From Lunularia cruciata (Eukaryota > Streptophyta > Marchantiopsida > Lunulariales > Lunulariaceae), in assembly GCA_948567375.1 (NCBI GenBank), contig OX419762.1, forward strand, positions 11,414,001-11,478,000: a DNA stretch of 64,000 bases. Reading direction: 5' to 3'. The notes beneath the pieces are model-generated. The model was not told the origin of the DNA. It saw only the letters and a program-made list of their open reading frames with translations, and did not search any database. Within the stretch, counting starts at the first letter, position 1, and each line of letters begins with the position of its first letter. The position numbers and the translations under genes are program-made. This document shows, piece after piece, positions 24,101 to 35,419 of the stretch.

Positions 24101-25918
24101 AAACCATTTCTACCATCTGCCATCATCAATCTACTTCCAATTATTAGCTTGATAGGAATGTTTAATTCCTTTGCTAATTGCATGGACATACAATCTCTAA
24201 ACTTGCAAAATCCACCAAAATCCACCAACCACAATCAAATATCATATCTTGCATAGGCCAAGCCTTCAATCCTATTGGAACTAATCAAGTTCCTAATAGG
24301 TCGCTCAAAATCTACTATTGAGATTCCTTGTTTCCCTAATCATTTTGCTCCACAAAATCCATCTAGGTGATTTGGCAAGGTCTTCCATTCTTGAGTGGAC
24401 ATTTAGCAATGCAATGTCTAATTTAGCAACAATAAAAATGACCATCATTTTTTTGTAATCTTTCTTTATCTATAGTGCCATGTGGTCTCCATTGGATGGC
24501 ATCAATCTCCATTGGTGCCAGCTCTTCCACCCATGTGTAGTGTGTTGGCAAGTTCTATGGAGGTCGAGGTTGAGACCAAGTTGTTGCAACCAAGGAATCA
24601 AAGTGTTTAGCCAATTGCATGGCTTCCTCCAAGTGTTTTGGGTCTTGCATAGTCACCTCTAGTTTGGTTCATGACTTCAAGCCTCTCACAAATCATTCCA
24701 AAGTTTCACCTTCTAGTATATCTAGAATTTGCATGATGGTATCCTAGAATTACTTGATGTAGCTTTTTATAGAGTCAATATGCTTCAACTTTGCCAACCT
24801 CTCTCGTGCAATTTGTGTAAGATTTATAGCTTAGAATTAACCAATTATTGTACTCTTGAATTCTTCCCAATTCAAGATTGGTGCAATAGATTGCCATTTA
24901 GCTTGCTCCTTTCAAAACTGCCACCATAGCTTTGCTACTCCATCCAATCGGCTAGAAGCAAAGAGAATCTATTTCCATTCATCTTGAAGATTTGTAACTT
25001 TGAAATAACATGTGTAGTCAAACACAAAATTCTCCACTACACTTCAAACATACTCACCTTCAAATACCTTAGGCTTCAAAAAATTGGATTTGCTCTCTCT
25101 ACATGCTCTTGGTGTTGATGATCTTGCTCTTCCAACAATCAAGTAAGATGCTTGATTTGTTATTGCATGGCAATGATAACCTTGGACATTGTCGCCATGA
25201 TTATTACTCTATCAAACTACCTATAGCTGATCTAAGTTAACATGTCACCGTTCTCCATAAGTTACAATTGGAAGTACCAAGGGTTCATCGGACAAGTTGA
25301 TCACATTCAAAAACATTTGCCCAAAGCATGAGATTATGAATTGATTGAAATCATGCTTGGGTAGTATATAGATACCAAAATCCCAATGGTTTGGCAGAAA
25401 TAGATTTGGTGGTCCATAAATCCCATCCATCCCATTCTTGCTTTGATACCAATGTAAAAGGCCAAGACCAAGGAGAGAAATAGGAGAATGGAAGGTTGGA
25501 ATGAAATATCACATTGGGACTCTTGAATAAGGGAAACTCCAAATGCCTAGCATGAGCTTTGGCTTTGGTATTTATATGGAGCATACAAGGCTCTTGAGAA
25601 GCTTCCTAGAGCCACTTTCTTTGAGTGCAAGCTAAGTTAATTGTGAAGCATCTTAAGAAGCTTCCTTCTAGAAGCCGCCTACTTGATATGCAAGCTAAGC
25701 TAGTTGGAAGCTTTCTTCTAAAACATACCTACTTGGAGTGCAAGCTAAGCTAGCCGAGAAATTTCCTCTTAGAAGTTGCCACTTGGCATGCACATTACCC
25801 AATACTGGGAAGGTACCATGTAGCTTCCTAGATACTTCTAAAATATTCTAGGCTAATTTGACATATTTTCTACTTTAGTAGCCTTGACTAACTTGTCGAT
25901 AAACTCCATATTATTACA
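21110..25918 (-). mobile_element. Ty3/gypsy element, 5' LTR through integrase, 3' truncated
   Basis: Read on the minus strand, the parts come in the usual gypsy order. The 5' LTR is 25453-25918. The primer binding site, complementary to methionine tRNA (TGGTATCAAAG), is at 25441-25451. A gag remnant with a zinc-knuckle-like stretch lies at about 24950-24350. A protease-like region lies at about 24240-23950 and reverse transcriptase at about 23560-22900, including FLDDILIF. RNase H is at about 22820-22560 and the integrase core at about 21900-21490. No 3' LTR is found; the element stops against a copia fragment near 21.1 kb. It has many breaks and is an old, dead copy. Its LTR is the same family as the solo LTR at 17234-17657. 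Confidence 0.85.
25453..25918 (-). repeat. 5' LTR of the minus-strand gypsy element
   Basis: On the minus strand it starts TGTAATAATATGGAG and ends TTTTACA, directly before the primer binding site. It has a TATAAATACC box like the solo LTR. At about 466 bp it is slightly longer than the solo copy, because of indels in the AAGCTTC-rich middle. Confidence 0.85.
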
Positions 25919-27552
25919 AATATGGTTTGGAAGTTGCTAAATTTGAAGTGAAGTAATACTAATGTTGTTCTTTATTATTTCTTATTAAACCTCTTGGGTT
26001 GGAGCCATTCCCAAAAGAATCACCATTTGTGGCACATTGTGGCAAAAAGAAAATCCAAAGTCACTATCATATAAGTTAAGTTCCATCTAATTCTTGAAGG
26101 TTATGATCCATTCAATCCAAAAAAGCTACTTCACTATGAAGAATACAGCTTCAAATGTGTTCTATTATTCCAAAAATGCATAGCTATAGAGGTTCTCTCC
26201 ATTAATGATGAATCTTTGGTTTTTTGATTCCATGGTACTTTCAACACTACAACTCACTTAAAACCCATCCAAGCATTGCCCCATTCTTTCAAAATTACCA
26301 AGGATACCAAACCTCAGCCACAAGTACTAGTGGTCACACACACTCAGCTACTTGAGTTCCTAATATAAAGTTCCTTCCCAACTACTCACCAAAGAATCAT
26401 TACCAATACTCAAAATTCAACAAAAGCAACAAAGAGCTCTTTCTCTTTCACTTTACTTTCTTACATGGATTAAATGAATATTTCTTGAAATCTCTTGAAT
26501 AGCTTTTTCCACTCCTAATCTAAGAAATCTACTAGTTGCAAAATTGCAAAGATCTATCAAAATTGCACTTCTTGCATCTGGACTATATGATTAGGATCTT
26601 ATTATCCTATCTTATCCCAATCTAATGATCTATACATTGTAAATTTACTATCATATGTCTTAAAAAAGTGTTTGAATTCTCTTCGAAGAAACCCTATCTG
26701 GTTCTCTTTGGACTCCTACTCCAAATATTACCAAATTAATAATAAATGTACAATTGCAAAGAATCTTCATTCAATGAAAGATTCTTCATACTATTCTATT
26801 GCAAAGAACTACCTTCACCTACATCTTTTCTAAGTAGATTTTCAATTCTCTCCTTGTAATCCATGATTTCTAGTACTATTGTATCACAACTTTCCTTTAG
26901 CTTCCTATTTGTATGTTCTCTTAACTTCAAGGATACTTGCTCTACTTTGGATCATCATATACTTGAGCATTGAGTCTAAGCTTGAAGTTTCAACTCAAAC
27001 ATATTTTCCTTGGTAAGTTGTATATTGCAGCTTCCTTACGGAGTTCTAACATTGAATCTCTAATAGTTTCTAACTTCAAAGTAATCCTAACTATTCCCTC
27101 CTTTGAATGATTATAAATTCTATTAATTTCATTGGTAATGGCATCCATCATCTTGGCTTTTACACCGACTATGTTATCTTTCTCCTCATGCAATTCTTTT
27201 TGCAAGGCATCAAGTTGGATTGCTACTTCTTTGCAATATTTAGCCATATGCAATTCCAAAGTAACAATGATTACCTTTTTGTTTGCTAATTATCCCTTGA
27301 TGTGTATCTTTTCCTCATCTTTGTTTGTAGTTGTTCTTTGTAGTCTTGTTGCCTTTGATTTCCTTCGTTCCAAAGAGCTTATTATTCTCCTTGCATTCTT
27401 TGGACATCTTCTTCATAAGTTTTATATTCTTCAATCAGTGAGGTATTGTGTCTCTTGACATTATGGTTCTCTTGTATCAAGGCATTCACTTTTATGCATT
27501 TGTCTTTGATCTCACTCTTCTTATGTCTCCTTGCAATTTGGTCATCTTTTCT
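25919..27552 (-). pseudogene. coiled-coil coding relic, left part, interrupted by the gypsy insertion
   Basis: On the minus strand, 26990-27259 reads an open, charged, helix-rich stretch (QLDALQKELHEEKDNIVG) with heptad character. Related codon-like sequence continues up to the edge of the 27.5-37.3 kb gypsy element. Sequence of similar composition and the same strand resumes beyond that element at about 37330-38750. I infer that one minus-strand coding region, probably an old element protein, was split by the insertion. The family is not recognised. Confidence 0.35.
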
Positions 27553-27830
27553 GTCATGCTATTTGTAGTTCCGCATCTAGATGCTCGGACATTGGAGTTT
27601 CCAGTGATAGTAGTTAGAGTTATTCTAGCAGTTTCTTAGAGATTACTTTCCAACGGTCAGATTTCATATTTGGTGTACTGACTTCACGATGGGGCCCAAC
27701 GTCACTTTGCACCGTTTGCACCGTCAAGTGTGCCGTCAGCGGGACCCTTAGGGTTTCAGTGCTAGCTCGAGTCCAGGGGGTAAAGTTTCAAAGTGAGCTC
27801 CAGAGAACTCACTTCTTTGATGTTGAGCCT
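27553..27830 (+). repeat. LTR-related segment at the left end of the gypsy element
   Basis: It begins TGTCATGCTATTTGTAG and aligns with 36957-37182 at the other end over nearly its whole length, apart from a block of about 45 bases present only here (around 27695-27740). The right-hand copy has about 108 further bases before this point, so the left LTR seems to lack its first part. No methionine-tRNA primer site is seen after it. Confidence 0.65.
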
Positions 27831-28584
27831 TCGAGTTCTTGGCTATGGTGGACAGAGGCCGGCAAGCGTCACCTGGATTCTCTATGCTTGAGTGGGTATG
27901 GCTTGACTGCAATCAGTGCCCAGTTGTTGGCAGTTTATAGAGTGACAGATCAAGTACTGATCTGAGTTGAGTTGAGAGTAGTAAGCAATCTGATTACATC
28001 AAAGAAGTGAAGTCAAGGGGAAATCGGGTGCAGGAACTTTGAGTGTTGGTGGTATCTCCAAGCTCGGTGGATCGTTGATAGCTCAATTCAAGTTCTGTGT
28101 TTCCCAAGTGTGCAAACGCTCAATCGATTGATGCAGATTTGGCAATTAGGCAGACGGTGTGTGGAAGTGCTGGCCAAATTTTGAGCAAAGAAGGAGCAAA
28201 TTTTGAGCATTGGTTGTGATTTTGAGCTCAAGAGGTGAAGGCAAGACCAATTTGTTGCGAGTTGGGCTCAGAAAGTCAAATTGAAGGTGGAGTTGGGAAG
28301 CTCTTCTCATGAATTTGTGATTTGGAAAAACTTGTGTTGTCAATTTGGCTTGAGTGGAAAGTTAGCGGAGGATTTGGCAAACAACCATCTTTAGGGTTTA
28401 CGTCAGATTTTGGTTGGGATTTACATCAGATTTTGGCCAGATTTTGGCTAGACTTCAAGGCATAGGGCTGTGGGCTATGAGAGGCTACAAAGGCCTAGAA
28501 GGGCCAGCTTGCTGGCATGAGGCCTAGCTAGTTTAGAGTAGATCTTGGTTATTGGTTGGCAAAATCTGCCTTTCCTACTTAGAT

Positions 28585-28656
28585 TGTGCGCAATAGGGTT
28601 TGACCCCTAGATCTCTTGTTTCTAGACTAGTGCCCTAGCCAACTGGTCCACCCTCA
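28585..28656 (-). repeat. tRNA-derived, SINE-like head in the gypsy leader
   Basis: On the minus strand this 72-base stretch has an A-box-like TGGACCAGTTGG (28639-28650) and a B-box-like GGTCAAACCC (28596-28605) at the spacing of a tRNA. Between them is a CACTAGTCTAGAAAC stretch that resembles the middle of plant tRNA-related SINEs. It lies antisense in the leader between the left LTR and gag. It may be a SINE insertion or a chance match; the acceptor stem is not convincing. Confidence 0.4.
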
Positions 28657-29305
28657 CTTGTTGTCCTAGTGACTGTGCCACTGTTATCTATACACATGTA
28701 GCTTTGGCTAGGAGAGGCAGTTTGATCCCATTCTTGGTGATCTTGGTAGCTTAAGATCTAGATACGAACTTCTCTTATGTCAAATGCCAAATGGAAGTAG
28801 AGTCAGTCCCATGTTGTGTTATGAGATGGAGGATTTTCATTTAGATTTCTTGTCATTGGACCTCCTCCATTCTCTGCTTCCTATTTGTGCACCACGTTTG
28901 TGTGAGGTGCCTTGACTTTTGAGCGTTGGTGCTCTTGTGTGCTCTCGGTGGTGAGGATGGAGTGATGAGCAGTCAGACTACCTTTGTGTCTCTCCTGTGA
29001 GGCAAGAAGTGATGACCTGCAGACCGTAAGAGTGCGTGTTATGATGGCAGGTTACAGGTTGCCCTTTCCCCTAATGTAGTTATCTCGGTTAGAGTTACAT
29101 TAGTGGGTGGTGCTTAGTTGGTGTTGGCACGTGGTGGTGTTGGCACTAGGTGGGGTACTTGCGGTCGCAATTGGTGGTTCGGGTTTGTTGTTGTGGTTAC
29201 TTTGTCACGACGGAGTTCTTTGGAGATTTTAGAGGAGTTAGCCCTGCAATACGTAGTGGGTTTACTCGGAGTGGTGCTCGGTATTAACTTGTATCTCAGG
29301 TCCCA

Positions 29306-30500
29306 GTGAGGGAGGAGATTGACTCTGAGTTGGAGTTCGACACACGAGCTGATTCAGTTGAGAGTGCACTTGGTGTGTCTGCACCATTGTTGTGGGACAT
29401 GGACAAGATTTATGGGGCCTCCAAAGGCCCTAGGCGTTACTCTGGTACAGCGGGTACCATTGAGTTGGATGACTTCATCCAGGAGTTTGATAGTTGGTGT
29501 GATCTGCAGTAGATGCGGAACCCGACTTTGTTCACACCCTTCATGGCATGGAAGGGGTTGTTTCAGCACTTGGAGGGTCCACTGATGGACGACTACCATG
29601 AGTTCAGGAGAGCTCATTTGGAAGAGACTGAGTTATGGAGACAGTATTGGTCTCCACACTATGTCTCCATCACTTCAGGCTTGGTGGCCAGGAGTAGATC
29701 GGCTGTACCTATGATTTCTAGCTCGCGTAGTGTGGGTGGAGCTAGTGGAGGTGCACTAGCTGGAGATAGTGCTACTACAATTGGAGGTACCACTACAGGA
29801 GGTGGTGTGGTACCGGGGTTTAACCCTATGGTGGAGTTCTTCTTGTGTTTGAGGCAGAATTACTAGGGAGTGCGGACTGACAAGCTGAGGAGCTTGCAGG
29901 AGTTCCAGCAGAAGGTTGGAGAGAGCCTACGCAAGGCATACACTCGCATGAGGCATCTGATCAATTTCACTCAGGGAGTTACTGAGGCCCAGGCAGTCCA
30001 GTTTTGGTATGGGATACTGGACAAGGAATTACGACGTAGAGTTTGTGATGCTATGTTGTTGCAGGCTACTTCGCCCACTTTGGCAGTAGTCTTTGGTTTG
30101 GCTGAACGTATTGAGCTCAATATGGTGGAGGAGAGAGTTGTGATATTTGGATTTGGTAGGGAGACCTCATCCACAGTTGTGACTTCTTCTAGAGTGCAGC
30201 AGAGTGCACCACGCCCAGTTGGTTTTCAAGGACAGGGTGGACAACCCCAATCGTATGGAGCAAATGGAGGGCCTAGTGGAGTTAGACTCTTACCCTCATT
30301 TTTGGGTCAGCAGCAGCCAATGAGTGGTGGTGTTGCTTGTTGGACTTGTGGTGGACCTCACCATAGGAGAGAGTGTACTCAAGGCAGCGGACCTGATACC
30401 TCGGGTGCATCACAACCAGCATAGAGGCAGTGTGAGCATTGCCATAGATTTGGTCACACTAGTGATTGGTGTTTTGACCTACACCCGGAGTTACGGAATG
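29306..30500 (+). mobile_element. gag region of the gypsy element
   Basis: Several plus-strand stretches read a retrotransposon gag: a helical capsid-like part (LRKAYTRMRHLINFTQG, FWYGILDKELRRRVCD) and then two zinc knuckles of the CCHC type, CWTCGGPHHRREC near 30338-30378 and CEHCHRFGHTSDWC near 30430-30472. A Gly/Arg-rich stretch (GGRGGRGGGRG) follows near 30540. Gag packages the element RNA. The region is broken in this copy. Confidence 0.8.
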
Positions 30501-31359
30501 GTAGGGCTGCTATGGTAGGTAGTAGAGGAGCTCTAGTTCATGGAGGACGAGGTGGTAGAGGTGGTGGTAGAGGATCTACACCTAGTAGGGGTGCAGTACC
30601 TGCCCTTACTTTTGACACAACTATGGCTACTCGGATTGAGCAGTTGGAGCAGAGATTGGCTAATATGGCTATTGCTCAAAGGAGATCAGATTTGGGTGCT
30701 GAGGCTTCCACCTCATATGCTTGTGATAGAGATGCTTTGGACTTCATGTGCAGAGCAGCACAGGTGGATGTAACTATAGTAGTGACTAGGAGTGCAGTAC
30801 GTGCTCCAGAGCCTAGAAGAGCATCAGTGGAGTTGGACCCACAGAAAGGAGAGGTTGGGAGACAGGTCAAACTTCCCCAGTCTTTCACACTATCTGAGGC
30901 ATTACAGACGACATCCATGGTTCCTAGACGTCCCTGTGTAGGTGTGGTAGGTGGTGATGGAGTACATGATGGACTACCTACTAGTCAGCCACCTGCTACT
31001 ACATAGACTGAGTCTAGCATGATGTTGGGGGCGGCTCAGCTGATTATGCGGCATCCTTTGTTTTCAGCCAGTGACATGTTTACATTGGGAGTTGACCCAG
31101 CCCCAGTGTTCTGGTTGGCTGCCACGTTGTGTGAGAGTAGAGATGGTGCAGTTCCTACTACTAGAGTAGAGGTGGTTGGTAGTGGAGCTGACTTAGTTGA
31201 GAAGCATGGGATCCGTTCAGCGACCAGTGGTTTATGGTAGGCAGCAGCGGCTAGATTGGAGGAGTTGCCAGCTAGACTAGCCTTTGAGAGAGCGCGGTTT
31301 ACACCTGGTGTTGTCCTATTGGATAACCAGAGGGGGATTTTTTGTTTGGTGGGACCTTC

Positions 31360-31700
31360 AGGGAAGGTCTATACACCACAGAGAGTCTTGTTAGACTCTG
31401 GTGCATAGCCCCTTATGTTGGGGAAGGCTGCAGTTGTCGGTCTGGAGTTACGGAAGACCAATGTGGAGAGGTGTCCATTTCAGACCCAAACATCTCTAGG
31501 TGGTGGTTTGACACAGTACATCACACGTGGAGAGCTTGTTGTCCAGATTCAGCCTGGTCATCCGACTGATAGCTCGGTGGTGAGAGCTCAGGCTATTGCG
31601 ACGATAGCTGAGTCATATGATGTGCTAGTTGGGGGAGCAGTGTTATACCCCATGGGTTTCAACATTGACTATTGGGAGGAGATAGCCTCTTATAGACCTG
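31360..31700 (+). mobile_element. aspartic protease region of the gypsy element
   Basis: The plus strand reads VLLDSGA near 31387-31407, the active-site motif of retropepsins, followed by the expected hydrophobic pattern and a conserved-looking YDVLVGGAVL near 31618-31650. The protease would release the mature gag and pol parts. It is immediately followed by the methyltransferase, not by reverse transcriptase. Confidence 0.75.
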
Positions 31701-32094
31701 GTTGGCAGTCTAGTGAGGGACGGGTATGTTGCCTACCAGTACGCTTCAGTAGTGGCAGTCTTGGCTCACTACAGTCCGAGACCATGGCAGCATCAATTTT
31801 AGCTTTCAATGGTGCAGTTACTTGGCCTGGTGACTTTTTGGAGGGGAATGCCCATGCCGAGGATACTCCAGTACCATAGGAGATCACTCGGCTTTGGAGT
31901 ACGAGTGGGATTGTTCCATCCACCTTGGATGTTCCATTGTGGAGTTCAGAAGAGGCATTGCAGCAGCATGCAGATCAGTTGGTGCAGCAGGCTTGGAGTG
32001 GAGCCTCCGTACCATCAGGAGGTGAGTGTGAGGATGAGCCTCCAGAGGTGATTGCTTTGACACCTCTGGATACCACACTCATTGCTTGGTAGTA

Positions 32095-33070
32095 TCCAAT
32101 AGAGGGGATATGCCTATTGGAGTTGTTTGGTGGGATTAGCACCGGACTAGCTACGGTGTTATAGGCAGGTATACGAGTACAGAAGTACTTGTATGTAGAG
32201 AGAGATGAGACTGCTAGGCGAGTCTCTCTACATCATGTAGCACACTTGGCCTATCGGTATCCAGAGTTATTACCGATGTCAACAATCAAAGGTTACCAGA
32301 AGGCCCTACCAGGAGACATTTCCTTATTGGGGGCGCATGACCTAGAGAGACATGGGCCTATTCACTTGGTGATTTTTGGATGGCCATGTCAAGGACATAC
32401 ACATGCAGGCCGCGGTTTGGGTCTTCAGGATCCTCGTTCTGGTGTGTTTTGGGAGATGTTACAGATACTACGACATCTCCAAGTTCATCAGTTTATTTCT
32501 CCAGCTTACCTTTTGGAGAATGTTCCTTTGATGGGTGATTCTTGCACTAGAGTAGTGACGAGTACACATCAGGTCCATTCTTGGATGGGACTTGCTATAT
32601 TTTTAGATGCAGCCAGAGTGAGATCACGGGCTCATCGTCTTTGTCGTTGGTGGACAAACCTCTTACCCAGAGAGGTTCTACAATGTGATTATGATGGGAT
32701 TCAACGACTTGACCACATCCTTGTTGATGATATCTTGGATGTTGGGCGTCAGTCTCAGACAATGGTAGTGGCTGATAGGTCACCTATGGTAATGGTGAAC
32801 CTAGTTGGATAGCCTAGAGCCACATTTCCCACACTCATGAGTTTCCCAGGCTCTCATGCTTTTCGAGAGGGAGGACCTGGACTTGTTTGGGACTCACAGT
32901 TACAGCAGTTGGTGGAGCCCAATGCTGATGAGAGAGAGCGGGCGATGGGTTTTCGCACCGGTATTACCGCTGTTCCAGCAGTGTTAGAGGCATCCAAGCG
33001 TCAAGTGTTAGGTCAGGCTATGGAACTAAACTGTTTGACCTGGATTGTGAGCCTTGGCTTGGTAGAGTAG
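32095..33070 (+). mobile_element. DNMT3-like cytosine-5 DNA methyltransferase domain inside the gypsy element
   Basis: The plus strand shows the landmarks of a C5 cytosine methyltransferase in order. Motif I, ELFGGISTG, binds the methyl donor (about 32119-32147), with YVERD about 20 residues later. The catalytic Pro-Cys is in GWPCQGH (about 32379-32400). Motif VI is LLENVP (about 32509-32530). VRSRAHR lies near 32615-32640. The C-terminal motifs IX and X are RERAMGFRTG (about 32935-32964) and GQAMELNCLTW (about 33011-33043). Spacing, the AHR region and the C-terminal ERxxGF to LGQ block resemble the DNMT3 de novo methylase branch more than DNMT1/MET1. Its place between protease and reverse transcriptase, on the same strand, makes it part of the element. 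This copy is broken and presumed inactive. Confidence 0.85.
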
Positions 33071-33164
33071 CGTAGGATGTGCTTGATAGGCATCACCACT
33101 CGGACACTTGTGACCCATGTGCCTATCGAGATGATTTAGGCACATGCTGGGGGTGATGGACCGA

Positions 33165-33537
33165 GTGGACATGGTATTCTTGGGACACATCTAGTAGCTA
33201 CTAGGGAGAGTGGTCTACTTGGAGTCCATCCAAGTGAGCATGGGCTACTTGGATTACACCCTTGGTCCACATGGGATGCAGCTAGAGGACGTGTGGAGCT
33301 TGCAGCCAGAGTGGAGGGAGTTTTTCAGATTGCTTACCACTTAGATTGCTGTGGACATTGTATTCTTGGGACACATCCAGTAGCTAGTTTTTCAGAGTGG
33401 TCTACTTGGAGTCCATCCAGGTGAGCGTGGGCTACTTGGATTACACCCTTGGTCCACATGGGATGCAACCAGAGGACGTGTGGAGCTTGCAGCCAGAGTG
33501 GAGGGAGTTTTTCACACAGAGGTTGGGACCTCTAGTG
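33165..33537 (+). repeat. tandem duplication of about 187 bp inside the gypsy element
   Basis: The unit starting GTGGACATGGTATTCTTGGG at 33165 recurs from 33351. Both copies carry GTCTACTTGGAGTCCATCC and CACATGGGATGCA, and the match extends to about 33537. It lies between the methyltransferase and the reverse transcriptase. Confidence 0.85.
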
Positions 33538-33689
33538 GTCGGGAGCATGACACTATTGCTCCCAAGGGCCCAGTGTAGCAGCCAGTCAGTACGTCTTCCA
33601 CTCCTACTACAGTTACGAAGGATACTTGGGAGCCAGATCTTGGACCCAAGCTTACTAGAGAGGAAAGACGGAGGGTTTGGAGGTTCTTG

Positions 33690-34690
33690 AGGAGTCACAC
33701 AAGTTGTTTTGCCTTTAGTATGAAGGATTTGGATGCTCTGAAGGGACCTGGTATACGGATTGAACTGACTAGCGACACACCAATTTTCCAACGTCCTTAT
33801 CGATATAGTGAGATGGAGAGGATATTAATTCAGAGCCAGAGTAGTGACCTTTTGAGGCTAGTTTGGTGGAGATTTCACATGGAGAGTATGCATCAGAGAC
33901 AGTATGCCAGCCAAGAAGGATATGCATGGCAACTATACAGATAGGCGGATGTGTGGAGATACCATCCTATCAACCGATAGAACAGGGCTGATTGGTATGC
34001 CATGCCTACATTGGAGGAGATTTTTGATGCAATTGGGCATGCAAAGGTCTTCAGTACTTTGGATCTTCGAGCGGGATATCATCAATTGCCGATCAAGGAG
34101 GAGGATAAGTCCAAGACAACATTTTGGGCTATTGATCCTCATGGCAAGGATGTGTTATATCAGTGAAGGTTCTTACCATTTGGGTTGAAGAATGCTCCTA
34201 CTGAGTTCCAGAGGGTCATGGATAGGATCCTAGCTGGATTGGATTTTGCTCGGTGCTATATTAATGACATTTTGGTTTATAGCACTACTGTGGAGGAGCA
34301 TGAGAGACAGTTGTTGGAGGTGTTTGAGAGGTTGAGATCTCATGGACTCAAATTACATCCTGGGAAGTGTAGGTTCTTCCATGAGCAAGTTGATGATTTG
34401 GGTCACACTATCTACCCTGGAGGACTTAGTGTCCAGCAGACCAAGGTGGAGGCTATTGCACGTATTCCTTGGCCTACGGATGTGAGCAGAGTGCGAGCAT
34501 TCCTTGGGTTGGCAAACTTCTATTGCCGCTATGTTAGAGGATTTAGTGCCATTGCCAAGGCCTTGACGAAGCTGACCAAGCTTACACATGAGTGGTGTTG
34601 GGGAGATGAGCAAGAGAGAGCTTTTGTAGAGCTCAAGGAGAGGTTGACATCTGCTCCTATTTTGAGGAGACCAATCAGGAGATGACCATT
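33690..34690 (+). mobile_element. reverse transcriptase region of the gypsy element
   Basis: Landmarks in order are FQRPYRYS near 33787, a leucine-Arg-Ala-Gly-Tyr-His-like stretch near 34060-34085, LPFGLKNAPTEFQRVMD near 34167-34220, and the catalytic-site block YINDILVYS near 34258-34284. FLGLANFYCRYV follows near 34500-34535 and leads into the connection segment. Order and spacing are those of Ty3/gypsy reverse transcriptases. The region is broken in this copy. Confidence 0.9.
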
Positions 34691-34990
34691 TCAGGTTCAC
34701 ACTGATTGGAGTATGTTGGGGCTTGGAGCAGTGCTCACCCAGCATGATGATGAGGAGAAGGAGTTTGTGGTGGCCTATGCTAGTCGCTCCAACAAGTCAG
34801 CGGAGGCAAAGTATAGTTCATATGAGGGAGAGTGCTTGGTAGCAGTTTGGGCAGAAGCACATTTTTGATGTTACCTATTTGGTAACCCCTTCACTCTCAT
34901 CACTGATCATCAGCCACTGAAGTGGTTGATGGAGTCCGACAAGCTTTCAAGGAAGCTTGCATGATGGGCTCTGATTTTCTAGGAGTATGA
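34690..34990 (+). mobile_element. RNase H region of the gypsy element
   Basis: The plus strand reads [13 protein letters not shown] near 34700 and [13 protein letters not shown] near 34815-34855, then FTLITDHQPLKWL near 34890-34928. These are the landmarks of gypsy RNase H, which removes the RNA strand during reverse transcription. Confidence 0.88.
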
Positions 34991-35419
34991 TTTCACGGTT
35001 GTTCATAGACCTGGAGTGGTAAACCGTGATGCAGATGGGTTGAGTAGAAACCCATGTCCCAGCCAACAGGATCAGACCGGAGCACGTTGGCAGATGAGGA
35101 GATGGTCCTAGGTTGACATGCATCGGCCTTTTTGTGTATATTTGCAAAGGCTTTGGTTGTATCTCTCTCAGCGCATACAGGATGAGTTATTGAGGTCACA
35201 GATCCAGAGAGTGAAGATATTGGTACAGTTCAGCGAGACATTCATGATGATGTCTTGGTAATGGACTATCTTTGCATTGGTGTTGTGGGTGGCATAGTTG
35301 GGGCCAAGGAGAGAGATCGTGTTCTTTAGCAAGCCAGATGGTTCAGATTGGAGGGTAGACACCTTTTGCATGTATGGGAGGATGGTAGAGTGTGAGTAGT
35401 ACCACTTCCATCACAGAGA

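Noticed and set aside
32095-33070. The methyltransferase as an ordinary host gene next to a transposon
   Set aside because: It lies on the same strand between protease and reverse transcriptase, with gag, RNase H, integrase and LTR sequence outside it in normal order. It also has no intron signals of its own.
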